A stretch of 64,000 nucleotides of DNA. Source: Acidobacteriaceae bacterium. GTDB lineage: Bacteria; Acidobacteriota; Terriglobia; Terriglobales; Acidobacteriaceae. Every line of letters starts with the position of its first letter. Within the stretch, counting starts at the first letter, position 1. Where the stretch lies: contig JAOAPC010000017.1 in assembly GCA_025462735.1 (NCBI GenBank), positions 62,001 to 126,000 of the forward strand. The letters run 5' to 3'. Position numbers and translations under genes: made by a program. A model generated the notes under the pieces. That model had not been told where the DNA came from and made no database searches. It was given only the letters and a program-made list of their open reading frames with translations. Shown here one piece after another: positions 35,767 to 44,023 of the stretch.

Positions 35767-36536
35767 AGGCCACGCTGACCGTGCTGGGCAGCGGCACGTC
35801 GATGGGTGTCCCCACGATTGGCTGCGATTGCGCGGTTTGCCATTCGTCGGACCCACGGGATAAACGCACCCGGCCGTCGGTACTCATCGAATACAACGCG
35901 CGCTCGGTGCTGATTGATACCACGCCGGATTTTCGCGAACAGGCGATCCGCGAAAATATCCGAAGTCTCGATGCGGTGCTGTACACGCATACGCACGCGG
36001 ACCATCTCCTCGGAATCGACGATCTGCGGCCGCTTAGTTTCCTGCACAAACCGAACCGGCTGCCGCTGTATGCGCATCCCGATGCCGCCGACTTCATTCG
36101 CAAGATGTTCGGCTACATCTTTGACGCGAATTACAAATTTGGCGGATTGCCGCGAGTAGAGTTGAGGCCGATCGACGGCTCAGTGGAACTGTTTGGGGCG
36201 CAATTCGAGCCTATCGTGTTGATCCACGGTGACGCGGAAATCTACGGATTTCGTTTTGGATCGGCGGCTTATTTAACTGACCACAGCGACATTCCTGAAG
36301 ACTCTTTGGCCAAGCTGCAAGGGCTGGACGTGCTATTCCTGGATGCGCTGCGATACAAGCCGCATCCGACTCATTCAACGGTGGAAAATTCCCTGCAAAC
36401 GGTTGAGCGGCTGAAGCCGCGGCGCGCCTTTTTTACTCACATCTGTCACGACTTGCCTCATGAGACAACCAACGCCAGCTTGCCGAACAACGTGAAGCTT
36501 TCGTACGACGGGATGAAGCTGGAGTTCGACATTTGA
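35763..36536 (+). CDS. Metallo-beta-lactamase fold hydrolase (PhnP-like)
   Basis: Metal-dependent hydrolase of 257 residues. The zinc motif TH-T-HADHLLGIDDLR is near residues 77-90. The N-terminal LTVLGSGTSMGVPTIGCDCAVCHS, with closely spaced cysteines, is characteristic of the PhnP/YcbX-like branch, whose founding member is a phosphoribosyl cyclic phosphodiesterase. Later metal ligands are visible in YLTDHSD and FTHICHDL. No phosphonate genes are nearby, so it may act on another cyclic nucleotide-like phosphodiester. It is translationally coupled to the DUF1844 gene upstream. Confidence 0.88.
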   Translation: MKATLTVLGSGTSMGVPTIGCDCAVCHSSDPRDKRTRPSVLIEYNARSVLIDTTPDFREQAIRENIRSLDAVLYTHTHADHLLGIDDLRPLSFLHKPNRLPLYAHPDAADFIRKMFGYIFDANYKFGGLPRVELRPIDGSVELFGAQFEPIVLIHGDAEIYGFRFGSAAYLTDHSDIPEDSLAKLQGLDVLFLDALRYKPHPTHSTVENSLQTVERLKPRRAFFTHICHDLPHETTNASLPNNVKLSYDGMKLEFDI

Positions 36537-36548
36537 GCGCAAAAGCTC

Positions 36549-36594
36549 TTAACCGCAGAGGTCGGAGAGAAAAGCGCAGAGAACGCAAAGAACG
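36549..36594. repeat. CGCAGAG-type repeat
   Basis: TTAACCGCAGAGGTCGGAGAGAAAAGCGCAGAGAACGC. One-sided copy of the element that forms full inverted repeats at 7373 and 54003. Lies just before ribF. Confidence 0.6.
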
Positions 36595-36596
36595 AC

Positions 36597-37556
36597 ATGA
36601 AAGTCTTTCGTAAACTCGAAGAGATTCCGGCGGACTTCGGGCCGTCGCTGGTCAGCGTCGGCAATTTTGACGGTGTGCACCGGGCGCACGTTCGGGTGTT
36701 GAAGGAGATTGTGGCCCGCTCGAAGCAGCGGCGGGCGCGCTCCGTGGCTGTGATCTTTGAGCCCCATCCCATGCGTATTTTGCGGCCGGATTCCGGTCTC
36801 AAGCTACTGACGCCGACTCCTGAAAAACTGCGGCTGCTTGAAAGAACCGGAATCGACGGGGTGGCCATAATTCCCTTCACCCGCGATCTTTCGCTGATGA
36901 GTCCGCGGGAATTTGTGAAGCACATTCTCAGCTATAAGCTGCGGGCTATTGAGGTCCACGAGGGTTACAACTTCCGCTTCGGCCACAAGGCGGCAGGTGA
37001 CGTTGACTTGCTAACTCAACTCGGCGCTGAGTTCGGCTTTGAAGTGGTCGCATATCCGGAGATGCGCCTGCGCGGGGAATCAGTATCGAGTACGCGGATT
37101 CGCGAACTGATTCAAGCAGGCGACATTCGCCACGCGCGGTTTTTGCTTGGACGTCCATTCAGTATTCAATCAACTGCGGGACGGGGGCGAGGCTATGGAT
37201 CGAAGTACACGGTGCCTACGATAAATCTCAGCCGCTACGAAGAGTTGGTGGCGCGCGACGGAGTATACGTCACTCAGACTCGCGTGGGGCAGGAATGTTT
37301 TGATTCGGTCACTAACATTGGGAACCGGCCAACCTTCGGCAGTGATTCGTTTGCCATAGAGAGTCATTTGCTGGACTTTCATCCGCTCGACATAACGGCG
37401 GAGACCGAAATTGAGATTTTCTTTTTGTCCCGCATTCGAGACGAAATGAAATTCAGTTCGGTCGAGAAACTACGGGAACAGATCCAGCAGGATATTGCCA
37501 AGGCCCGGCACTATTTCGGATTGATGAAACGTAAGACTTTGACCGCAGATTGCTGA
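36597..37556 (+). CDS. ribF: Bifunctional riboflavin kinase / FAD synthetase
   Basis: Makes FMN and then FAD from riboflavin, serving the many flavoenzymes encoded here (NadB, SdhA, HcrB-like). It has 319 residues. The N-terminal adenylyltransferase domain has VSVGNFDGVHRAHVRVL near residues 20-36 and the later SSTRIRELIQAGDI. The C-terminal flavokinase domain starts near residue 180 with GRGRGYGSKYTVPTINL and contains SVTNIGNRPTFG and IEIFFLSRIRDEMKF. Both domains are complete. It starts 60 bases after the MBL gene, with the CGCAGAG repeat between. Confidence 0.96.
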   Translation: MKVFRKLEEIPADFGPSLVSVGNFDGVHRAHVRVLKEIVARSKQRRARSVAVIFEPHPMRILRPDSGLKLLTPTPEKLRLLERTGIDGVAIIPFTRDLSLMSPREFVKHILSYKLRAIEVHEGYNFRFGHKAAGDVDLLTQLGAEFGFEVVAYPEMRLRGESVSSTRIRELIQAGDIRHARFLLGRPFSIQSTAGRGRGYGSKYTVPTINLSRYEELVARDGVYVTQTRVGQECFDSVTNIGNRPTFGSDSFAIESHLLDFHPLDITAETEIEIFFLSRIRDEMKFSSVEKLREQIQQDIAKARHYFGLMKRKTLTADC

Positions 37557-37561
37557 GACTT

Positions 37562-38011
37562 TTAGTGAGGCAGGTACCCGTCTTCCATGGGAACTTTGCC
37601 GTCCACGCGAATAATATTCACGTGATCGTTCAGGGAGTGGACTTCCACTAAGCCGACAGCTCCCGGCGTGCTTTCGACGTAACTCAAAACTTCGTCGTCC
37701 GAATCTACAAACTTCACGGAATTCTTGTGCTCACCCATCCAACTTTGCCACTGCTGCGCGGACATTTTGTTCAAGCGCTGAAGCGTGATCGTCTCACCGG
37801 TAGATGCGCGGTGCAGTACCAGTTGAATACTCTTACCGTCTGGCCATTTGTTAGTTTCCGCGCGAAACATCTTTCGCAGTTGCGCAGAGGACAGGGCGGT
37901 AACGACATTCTGCTTCGAAACTACGACCGCCATATGGTGCGCGAAACATGGGACGGCGGAGATCGCGGCAAATAGAAGCAGCGCGGCCGAGCGGGACATC
38001 CTTAGATTCAT
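37562..38011 (-). CDS. Short PstS-like periplasmic substrate-binding protein
   Basis: Exported protein of 149 residues from the ATG at 38011, with GGAG eight bases upstream. Signal peptide about residues 1-25 (LLLFAAISAVPCFA). The rest resembles half of a phosphate ABC transporter binding protein: VVVSKQNVVTALSSAQLRKMFRAETNKWPDGKSIQLVLH, then SVKFVDSDDEVLSYVESTPGAVGLVEV. Such single-lobe PstS-like proteins are common without transporter genes beside them and their ligand is unknown. It is convergent with ribF (5-base gap) and follows the EamA region. Confidence 0.78.
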   Translation of the reverse strand: MNLRMSRSAALLLFAAISAVPCFAHHMAVVVSKQNVVTALSSAQLRKMFRAETNKWPDGKSIQLVLHRASTGETITLQRLNKMSAQQWQSWMGEHKNSVKFVDSDDEVLSYVESTPGAVGLVEVHSLNDHVNIIRVDGKVPMEDGYLPH

Positions 38012-38120
38012 ACCGTCACTCCGCAAATCAGGCTAGCTGAACTTACCGCGGAAGTGGAGGTAACCAAAGTGTCGGCGCAGGAACTATTTGTAAAAAATTG
38101 GTCAAAAGCTTCGGGCCCGG

Positions 38121-39116
38121 TTAGTCAACCGGACCGGTAATCCGCCGAAGGTCTGAACCAGACCTTTGCGCTAGCACAATCGCGCTCAGAACCATGGCGA
38201 TTCCAATCGCTTGCACCAGGCCTACGCCTTCCTTCAAAGCAATCGCCGCAATCAGGATGGAGAACACGGGCTCGAGGCAACTCGCGATAATTGCCTTGGT
38301 CGGCGCCAGACGTTCCAGGCCCGCGAAGTAAAAGGTGAACGGCAACAACACGGAGAGAAACGAAAAGACAGCGAGAAACAGCCACGTGGTTGCTGAGTAG
38401 TGCGCGGCTACAACCTTATTAGGCGGATTTACTACGAGCCAAAACAGAGAGGCCGCAAGCGTCGTGTAAAGCAGCACGGTCCAGCGGTCGTATCGCGCCA
38501 GCAGGTAGTACCCGCCGACGTTGTAATAGGCAAACGAAAAGGCGGCGACCAGCGCTGCGATGACTCCAATGACGTCGAGTTGGAATCCGCCATGGCGAAA
38601 TAGTCCGATCACTAGAGCAATTCCCGTAATTGCGAGCAGCACTGAACCGATCTTCGAAGGCGTCAGGCGCTCGGCCCCGCGCGCCACCATGTAAAGCAGC
38701 ACCCACACCGGCGCCGTGTACTGGACAATGATGGCGGTCGCGACGTTCGTTCGTTGAATGGCAAGGTAATAGAAGTAATTCGAGGCGGCCACTCCCGCCA
38801 AGCCCAGCACAAATAATTTTCCCAAATCCTGCCAAGGAAGCCGCAATGGTTTGAAACCGCGTCGCATGAATAACCCGAGGGCGACAGCAATAAACGAAAA
38901 ACTGGTCCGGCACTGGGAAAGAATGATCGGATCGACGCTGCGGATGCCGGAGTGTGGCAACAAGCGACCGGTAAATGCCGCCCGGCCTAAGCTGGCGGAT
39001 ACGCCCCAGAAAAATGCGGCCGCGCCGATGTACAAAAACCCACGAAGTGAACCCGAGTGCTTGCTTGGGTATTCTGAGACTTGCGATTCTGAGGATACGC
39101 CCGCGTTTTGCGTCAT
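38121..39116 (-). CDS. EamA-family (DMT superfamily) transporter
   Basis: Inner-membrane carrier of 331 residues with about ten hydrophobic segments in two repeated EamA halves, the first starting GFLYIGAAAFFWGVSASLGRAAF and the second near FSFAYYNVGGYYLLARYD. The second half includes ERLAPTKAIIASCLEPVFSILIAAI, the conserved Pro/Glu segment of EamA repeats. Substrates of these exporters are usually metabolites or amino acids and cannot be predicted. Its start overlaps the stop of the OsmC gene (ATGA), making it the last gene of a CDF - OsmC - EamA operon. Confidence 0.88.
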   Translation of the reverse strand: MTQNAGVSSESQVSEYPSKHSGSLRGFLYIGAAAFFWGVSASLGRAAFTGRLLPHSGIRSVDPIILSQCRTSFSFIAVALGLFMRRGFKPLRLPWQDLGKLFVLGLAGVAASNYFYYLAIQRTNVATAIIVQYTAPVWVLLYMVARGAERLTPSKIGSVLLAITGIALVIGLFRHGGFQLDVIGVIAALVAAFSFAYYNVGGYYLLARYDRWTVLLYTTLAASLFWLVVNPPNKVVAAHYSATTWLFLAVFSFLSVLLPFTFYFAGLERLAPTKAIIASCLEPVFSILIAAIALKEGVGLVQAIGIAMVLSAIVLAQRSGSDLRRITGPVD

Positions 39117-39529
39117 TCTTTGTCTTTGTCGTCGTTGTCCAAATGAATTTCGTAGGTGATCCGCGCGGTCTTGTTCAGCATGGCGGCAACCGAGCAGTAC
39201 TTTTCTTCGGAGAGACGGACTGCGTCTTCCACTGCCTTGCGCGTGACCTTCCCCGAAACTCGGTAGACCAGTTTAATTTCGGTGTACACGCGCGGAGGCT
39301 CTGGGGCTTTTTCGGCGTGCGCGCTAACTTCAACCGCAGTGGGCAGTTCGCGCTTCTTCTGCAAAATGCTCACCACATCGGAGGCCGTGCATCCGCACAA
39401 CGCGATCAGCACAAGGTCCATTGGACTATCCCCGGCTTTGCTTTCTCCATCCATGAGCACGGTATGCCCGGCATTGCCGGTCCCCTCGAATTGCATTTGC
39501 CCTGTCCACTTCGCAGTTGCTTTCAACAT
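39113..39529 (-). CDS. OsmC family protein
   Basis: Thiol-dependent peroxidase-type protein of 138 residues that would reduce organic hydroperoxides in the cytoplasm. The two redox cysteines are in IALCGCTASDV near residue 45-47 and EKYCSVAAML near residue 111. The fold markers SPMDLVLIAL and the Arg-containing N-terminal strand fit the YhfA/OsmC branch. It starts one base after the CDF transporter stop, with GGAGA within the end of that gene as its ribosome site, and overlaps the EamA gene by four bases. Confidence 0.9.
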   Translation of the reverse strand: MLKATAKWTGQMQFEGTGNAGHTVLMDGESKAGDSPMDLVLIALCGCTASDVVSILQKKRELPTAVEVSAHAEKAPEPPRVYTEIKLVYRVSGKVTRKAVEDAVRLSEEKYCSVAAMLNKTARITYEIHLDNDDKDKE

Positions 39530-39530
39530 C

Positions 39531-40997
39531 TCATCTCCGATTGTCAGTGCTTGGCTCTGGGTGGATTAACACTCGGAACAGCTCCGGTGCTTCCTGCTTG
39601 AAACGCGTTTCGAGCGTGGTGGACACATCGTGCACGCGGGAAAGCGGCATGTCATCGGGAAACGTGCAGTGGCAGGAGATGTATACTCGCCCGTTGACGC
39701 GCTTAACTTCGATATCGTGAGTATCAAGAATGTCCGAAAATTCTGCAGAGACTGATTTCAGGCGCTCTTCCAGGCGAGCGTCGCGTTCGATCTGCTCACC
39801 GGCTTCGATGGTGGCAGGCTCACTCTCGATATGCGTCAGGATCGATGCAATTTCTGGAATGTCGTCACGGATCTCGGATTCGAGCTTGGTTACAACGTCG
39901 TGCGCTTGTTTGAGCGAGAGCTTTTCATCCATCTCCAGATGCTGCTCCACGTGCAAACGGCCGTGCAGGTCCTGAACGCTGACGTCGTGGACGTTCAAAT
40001 TGTGGCGAGTCGCAACCGCACGCACCCGATCGAAAATGTTCTCCGCGGAAGCCGGCAGCGGAATGGGATGGACAACGACGTCGGCATTTGGAAGTAGCCG
40101 GTGAACGGCGCTGGTTACTTCGTCCGCTACCTGGCCTGAGCGCTGGAACGTAACGTTGCGCGCCAGGCCAATGGAGACGTCTGCAAAATAGCGGTTGCCG
40201 GCGCGCCGGATACGCACGCGATCGACTTCGAGCAAACCTTCCACGCTCTTCAGGGCGTTGATGATTTTGCTGCGGGCGCCCACGGGTGCGGCATCGAGAA
40301 GTGCGTCAATGGTGCGGCGGGCCAGCCGTGTGCTGACAAAGATGATGACGCCAGCTACAAAAAGCGCAGCGATCGGATCGGCATCAATCAGCCATGAGAC
40401 ATGCATCTTCCTTCCCAATACCACTAGCGCAAGTCCGAAGGCCACGACTCCGCTAGACCAGATGTCGGTCGAGAAATGAAGGGCATCTGCTTGCAGGGCC
40501 TGGCTATCGTACTTGGCGGCAATGGTCCCTAGCGCGCGCGAACGCCAGAAATCGACCGCCATCGAGAAAAACAAAGCAAGAAACGCCGCCAGTGTCGGTT
40601 CAATATCGACGTGGTGAAAAAACAGACGCTTGACCGCTTCGTAAATAATCACCACGCAGGTGATGAGCAGCAAGCCAGTTTCTATGAAGGCGGAGAAGTT
40701 TTCGATTTTGCCATGGCCATATTGATGGTCGGCATCAGCTGGTTTGTCAGAGACCTGTACCGAAAACAGCGTGATGGCCGCGGCGACCAGATCCAAGGCG
40801 GAATGTGCGGCCTCAGACAAGATGCCGAGGCTGCCACTGGTAATTCCTACGAAAATTTTCAGACCGGTAATAGCCAACGCGGCCAACAAAGAATTGGCGG
40901 CGGCATTGCGCTTCTCTGCCCGCATCGACTCAGAGCTGAACGCCGCTGGCACGCCTGACATATAGGGATTATCGCTTTGTGGAGTGGTTCCGGCCAA
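39531..40997 (-). CDS. Cation diffusion facilitator transporter with extended, triplicated C-terminal domain
   Basis: Proton-coupled exporter of divalent metals. The six-helix part (residues about 30-215) has the two HxxxD metal sites AAHSALDLV and LHFSTDIWSS. CDF proteins are usually about 300 residues with one cytoplasmic ferredoxin-like domain. This one has 488, and the C-terminal part shows three similar units: EVDRVRIRRAGNRYFADVSIG (~245), NVHDVSVQDLHGRLHVEQHLE (~330) and DTHDIEVKRVNGRVYISCHC (~430), each followed by a helix such as SLKQAHDVVTKLESEI. Extra units may bind more metal or mediate dimerisation. First gene of the CDF - OsmC - EamA operon, divergent from the SurA-like gene. Confidence 0.88.
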   Translation of the reverse strand: MAGTTPQSDNPYMSGVPAAFSSESMRAEKRNAAANSLLAALAITGLKIFVGITSGSLGILSEAAHSALDLVAAAITLFSVQVSDKPADADHQYGHGKIENFSAFIETGLLLITCVVIIYEAVKRLFFHHVDIEPTLAAFLALFFSMAVDFWRSRALGTIAAKYDSQALQADALHFSTDIWSSGVVAFGLALVVLGRKMHVSWLIDADPIAALFVAGVIIFVSTRLARRTIDALLDAAPVGARSKIINALKSVEGLLEVDRVRIRRAGNRYFADVSIGLARNVTFQRSGQVADEVTSAVHRLLPNADVVVHPIPLPASAENIFDRVRAVATRHNLNVHDVSVQDLHGRLHVEQHLEMDEKLSLKQAHDVVTKLESEIRDDIPEIASILTHIESEPATIEAGEQIERDARLEERLKSVSAEFSDILDTHDIEVKRVNGRVYISCHCTFPDDMPLSRVHDVSTTLETRFKQEAPELFRVLIHPEPSTDNRR

Positions 40998-41075
40998 GTC
41001 AGCAAGAGAAAGTTGATCCGCTCGCCCTGTGCTAGGATTCTCTATTATCCTTTCACAATTCTTCGGAGGTATCCT

Positions 41076-42167
41076 TTGAAAAGCGTTTTAATTGGCGTCG
41101 TCTGTCTGCTGCTGGCGGGCGCAGCGATAGGTCAGACCACTAAACCAGCCCCGACAGGCCAGACGACTAAACCAGCTCCGAGCCTGAAGCCACGCCCTGC
41201 CGATCCGAATGAGTTAATTGTAGGCTCGAATGTTGCGCCGGATGCTCCCGTCATTACGGTGCAGGGTCTTTGCGAAAAGCCGGCAAACAGCAACGCCACA
41301 CCGGCCGACTGCAGCACTGTAATTACCAGGGCGGATTTTGAGAAGGTGGTAAATGCGGTGCAGCCCAACATGCCTCCGGCTGCCAGAAAGCAGTTTGCGA
41401 CCCGCTACGTGACCGTGTTGCTGCTTGCCGAAAAAGCGCACGAGCTGGGAATAGATAAGAGCCCTGAGTTCGATGAGCAGCTGTCTCTCGCGCGCCTGCA
41501 GCTCCTTTCCCGCGAGGCTGGGGAAAAGATGCAACGGGATGCGGCGAACGTCCCCGAAAGCTCAATCAGTGACTACTATCAACAGCACGCGGCTGACTAC
41601 AAGACCATCAGCTTCGATCGAATATTTGTTCCCAAGCAGAAACAGGTGGAGAGCTCAGGAGACCCGAGTAAACTCCATTCGCAAAAAGCACCAGAAGCGT
41701 CAGAAGCCGAAATGAAAGATGAAGCTGACAAATTGCGCGCTCGTGCTGCTACAGGGGAAGATCCGACCAAGCTGCAACAGGAAGCTAACGACTTCGCCGG
41801 AAGCAAAGCGAAAGTCACAACTGCAAAAGTGGAGAGCATGCGCAAGGCCAGCATTCCGGCAAGCGATGCTTCTATTCTTGAGCTGAAGACAGGCGAGGTT
41901 TCGCAGGTATTCAGCGATGCTTCAGGTTATCGGATTTACAAGATAGAAGAGATCAAAGACCTGCCGCTCGCGAGCGTTCATGATGAAATCGCGCGCACCC
42001 TGCAGGGACAGAACATGAAGAACTCGTTCGACTCACTGCAGAATTCCGCGAAGACTACATTTGACGACTCGTATTTTGCCACCGCTGCGCCACCTTCGTT
42101 GAGGAACCCAGGCGAAGCGCCTGCGGCAAAGGGTACAACCACGCCTCCCCCTCCTGGAAAGAAATAA
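41076..42167 (+). CDS. Periplasmic SurA/PpiC-like peptidyl-prolyl isomerase family protein
   Basis: Exported protein of 363 residues. The TTG at 41076 has GGAGG six bases upstream and starts a signal peptide (KSVLIGVVCLLLAGAAIGQT). Residues about 60-160 form the SurA-type N-terminal helical domain (VTVLLLAEKAHELGIDKSPEFDEQLSLARLQL in two parts). Residues about 185-310 cover the region of a parvulin domain, with DRIFVPKQKQ and VSQVFSDASGYRIYKI, but the classic rotamase core is weak, so it may be a chaperone without isomerase activity. The tail is Pro/Thr-rich. It assists outer-membrane or periplasmic protein folding. It ends one base before the epimerase start. Confidence 0.82.
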   Translation: MKSVLIGVVCLLLAGAAIGQTTKPAPTGQTTKPAPSLKPRPADPNELIVGSNVAPDAPVITVQGLCEKPANSNATPADCSTVITRADFEKVVNAVQPNMPPAARKQFATRYVTVLLLAEKAHELGIDKSPEFDEQLSLARLQLLSREAGEKMQRDAANVPESSISDYYQQHAADYKTISFDRIFVPKQKQVESSGDPSKLHSQKAPEASEAEMKDEADKLRARAATGEDPTKLQQEANDFAGSKAKVTTAKVESMRKASIPASDASILELKTGEVSQVFSDASGYRIYKIEEIKDLPLASVHDEIARTLQGQNMKNSFDSLQNSAKTTFDDSYFATAAPPSLRNPGEAPAAKGTTTPPPPGKK

Positions 42168-43259
42168 ATGGCGGACCCACTTCCGTCCATTATTGTGACG
42201 GGAATTTCCGGAAACCTCGGGCAGCGGCTGCTGCCCATGCTTTCCGGGTTCCGCGTGGTGGGTGTGGACTTCCGTCCTCCGCAGGCTGATCTTCCCTTGC
42301 AATTCGTGCAGATGGATTTCAGCCGGGAGTCGTCGTGCCTGGATATGATCCAACTACTGCGCGAGGTGAGGCCAGTCGCGGTTGTGCACCTGGCGTTCGT
42401 AATGGACGCGGTGCGCACGGGAATTCTGGATCGCGACCGCATTTGGCAGGTGAATGTGGCGGGAACCGCGCGGGTGATGGAAGCTGTGACTGAAGCGAAT
42501 CGCGAATGGCCGATGGTCGAGAAATTTATTTTCATGAGCAGCGTTTCTGCATACGGTCCGGGACTCTCCACTCCGGCGACTGAAGAGAGCCCCTTGGCCG
42601 CGCATACCTATGGTTATGGGATCCACAAAATGGAGGCGGACCGGGTCGTGCAGGAGCGCGCTCCGGCCCTGCGAGGGTGCAGCGTTTATATCTTGCGGCC
42701 GCACATTTTTGCCGGCGTCAGCATCGAGAATTATTTTATGGAAGCGTTTCGCGGAATTCCCGGTGGCACCAGCAAACGCGCGGCTCGCATGCGGAGGCAG
42801 GGCAAACGGCTTCCCTGCATGTTGCCGTCGGGCAGTAAATATCTGCACAACCGAATTCAATTTGTCCACATTGATGATGTGGCGCGCTTGGTCGCGTTCA
42901 TCCTGAACAAGACCGAACCTGAAGGGCGACGGCTGAGCATTATGAACGTTGCGGGGCGTGGCGGGCCTCTCACCTACGAACAATGTGTTCGTCTCGCCAA
43001 GGCGAAGCTGGTGCGCGTACCGACCGAGAAACTGTTTGCCCTGGTGCTGCGAATTTTGTGGTCGATCAAGCTCTCGACTATTCCTCCGGATGTGGCACCT
43101 TATATGACATCGGACACGGTCATGAACACCTCTCGTCTGGAGCAATTCCTGGGGAGCGAGTACGAGAATGTTGTTCGCTTTCCGATTGCAGATGCCTTTG
43201 GCGAGTGCTTCCGCCAGACTGAAGCGAAAGTCCAAGCGGCGCCGGCGGGAAAAGACTAA
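42168..43259 (+). CDS. NAD-dependent epimerase/dehydratase (extended SDR)
   Basis: Protein of 363 residues with the Rossmann start VTGISGNLGQRLL near residues 11-23, SSVSAYGPG near 125 and the catalytic Tyr/Lys pair as YGIHKMEADRV near 148. The middle has FVHIDDVARLVAFIL, typical of nucleotide-sugar epimerases and of some sterol or terpenoid dehydrogenases. No diagnostic substrate motif is visible. It starts at the base after the SurA-like stop and probably shares its transcript. Its stop overlaps the stop of the convergent menG gene (CTAA at 43256-43259). Confidence 0.82.
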   Translation: MADPLPSIIVTGISGNLGQRLLPMLSGFRVVGVDFRPPQADLPLQFVQMDFSRESSCLDMIQLLREVRPVAVVHLAFVMDAVRTGILDRDRIWQVNVAGTARVMEAVTEANREWPMVEKFIFMSSVSAYGPGLSTPATEESPLAAHTYGYGIHKMEADRVVQERAPALRGCSVYILRPHIFAGVSIENYFMEAFRGIPGGTSKRAARMRRQGKRLPCMLPSGSKYLHNRIQFVHIDDVARLVAFILNKTEPEGRRLSIMNVAGRGGPLTYEQCVRLAKAKLVRVPTEKLFALVLRILWSIKLSTIPPDVAPYMTSDTVMNTSRLEQFLGSEYENVVRFPIADAFGECFRQTEAKVQAAPAGKD

Positions 43260-44023
43260 CGCTTTCCGCTGAAGAGGCCGGCGATTCCGAATGTATATGG
43301 TATCCACGAGGCTTCGCGGAAGCCGGCGAGCTTCATGCGAGAAAGAATCTCCGGTGGCTGGGGGAAACGCTCGACCGAGGCGGGGAGATACGAATAGGCC
43401 CCGTCGTTGCCGGAGATCAGCCTGCCGACGCGCGGAAGAACGGACTTGAAGTACACGTCGTAGATCTTGCCCAAGAATCCCTGCGGTTCACTGAATTCCA
43501 AAATGCCGCATTCGCCTCCTGGGCGCAGCACTCGCAGGATTTCTCGCAGGCCAGCGTCGTAATCGGCGAGATTGCGGAAACCGAATGCGGAGGTCACCAG
43601 GTGGAAGCTCTGGTCGGGAAATGGAAGTTGCAGCGCGTCTGCTTCGATCCATCGAATCGGACGTTCTGCTGATTTTTTCTTCGAAGCGAGCACCAGCATA
43701 GTGTGCGAAAAATCTGCGCCGGTAATTTCGGCGTTTCTGCCCTGCCGCCGCAAGGCCAACGCCATCTCGCCGGTGCCGCAGCAGAGGTCGAGGGCGTTCG
43801 CTCCGGGCTGCGCAAGTATATTCGCGAAAGTCCGCGCAGTACGCCGCCACCACAGCTTATCGATATTGGCGGATAGCAGATGGTTGAGAAGATCGTAGCG
43901 GGGCGCAATCGCCGTGAACATCTCGCGAACGGCGCGGGAGGCTGAGTCGCGGTCGGAAGTACCTTGAGGAGCGGCACCGCGAACGGGAGTGTCTGCCTGT
44001 TTATCCGTAACTTCCCTACTCAC
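43256..44023 (-). CDS. menG: Demethylmenaquinone / ubiquinone methyltransferase
   Basis: S-adenosylmethionine-dependent C-methylation of the quinone ring, the last step of menaquinone synthesis. It has 255 residues. SAM motif I is NALDLCCGTGEMALAL near residue 75. The family signatures YDLLNHLLSANIDKLWWRR and EILRVLRPGGECGILEFSEP are present. Acidobacteriota use menaquinone, so MenG is more likely than UbiE. The N-terminal 35 residues are not conserved. It overlaps aroB upstream by 8 bases, a convenient link between shikimate and quinone synthesis. Confidence 0.93.
   Translation of the reverse strand: MSREVTDKQADTPVRGAAPQGTSDRDSASRAVREMFTAIAPRYDLLNHLLSANIDKLWWRRTARTFANILAQPGANALDLCCGTGEMALALRRQGRNAEITGADFSHTMLVLASKKKSAERPIRWIEADALQLPFPDQSFHLVTSAFGFRNLADYDAGLREILRVLRPGGECGILEFSEPQGFLGKIYDVYFKSVLPRVGRLISGNDGAYSYLPASVERFPQPPEILSRMKLAGFREASWIPYTFGIAGLFSGKR

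Noticed and set aside
42354-43307. 317-codon open frame antisense to the epimerase
   Set aside because: Overlaps both the epimerase and menG, with no family features. A shadow of codon bias.
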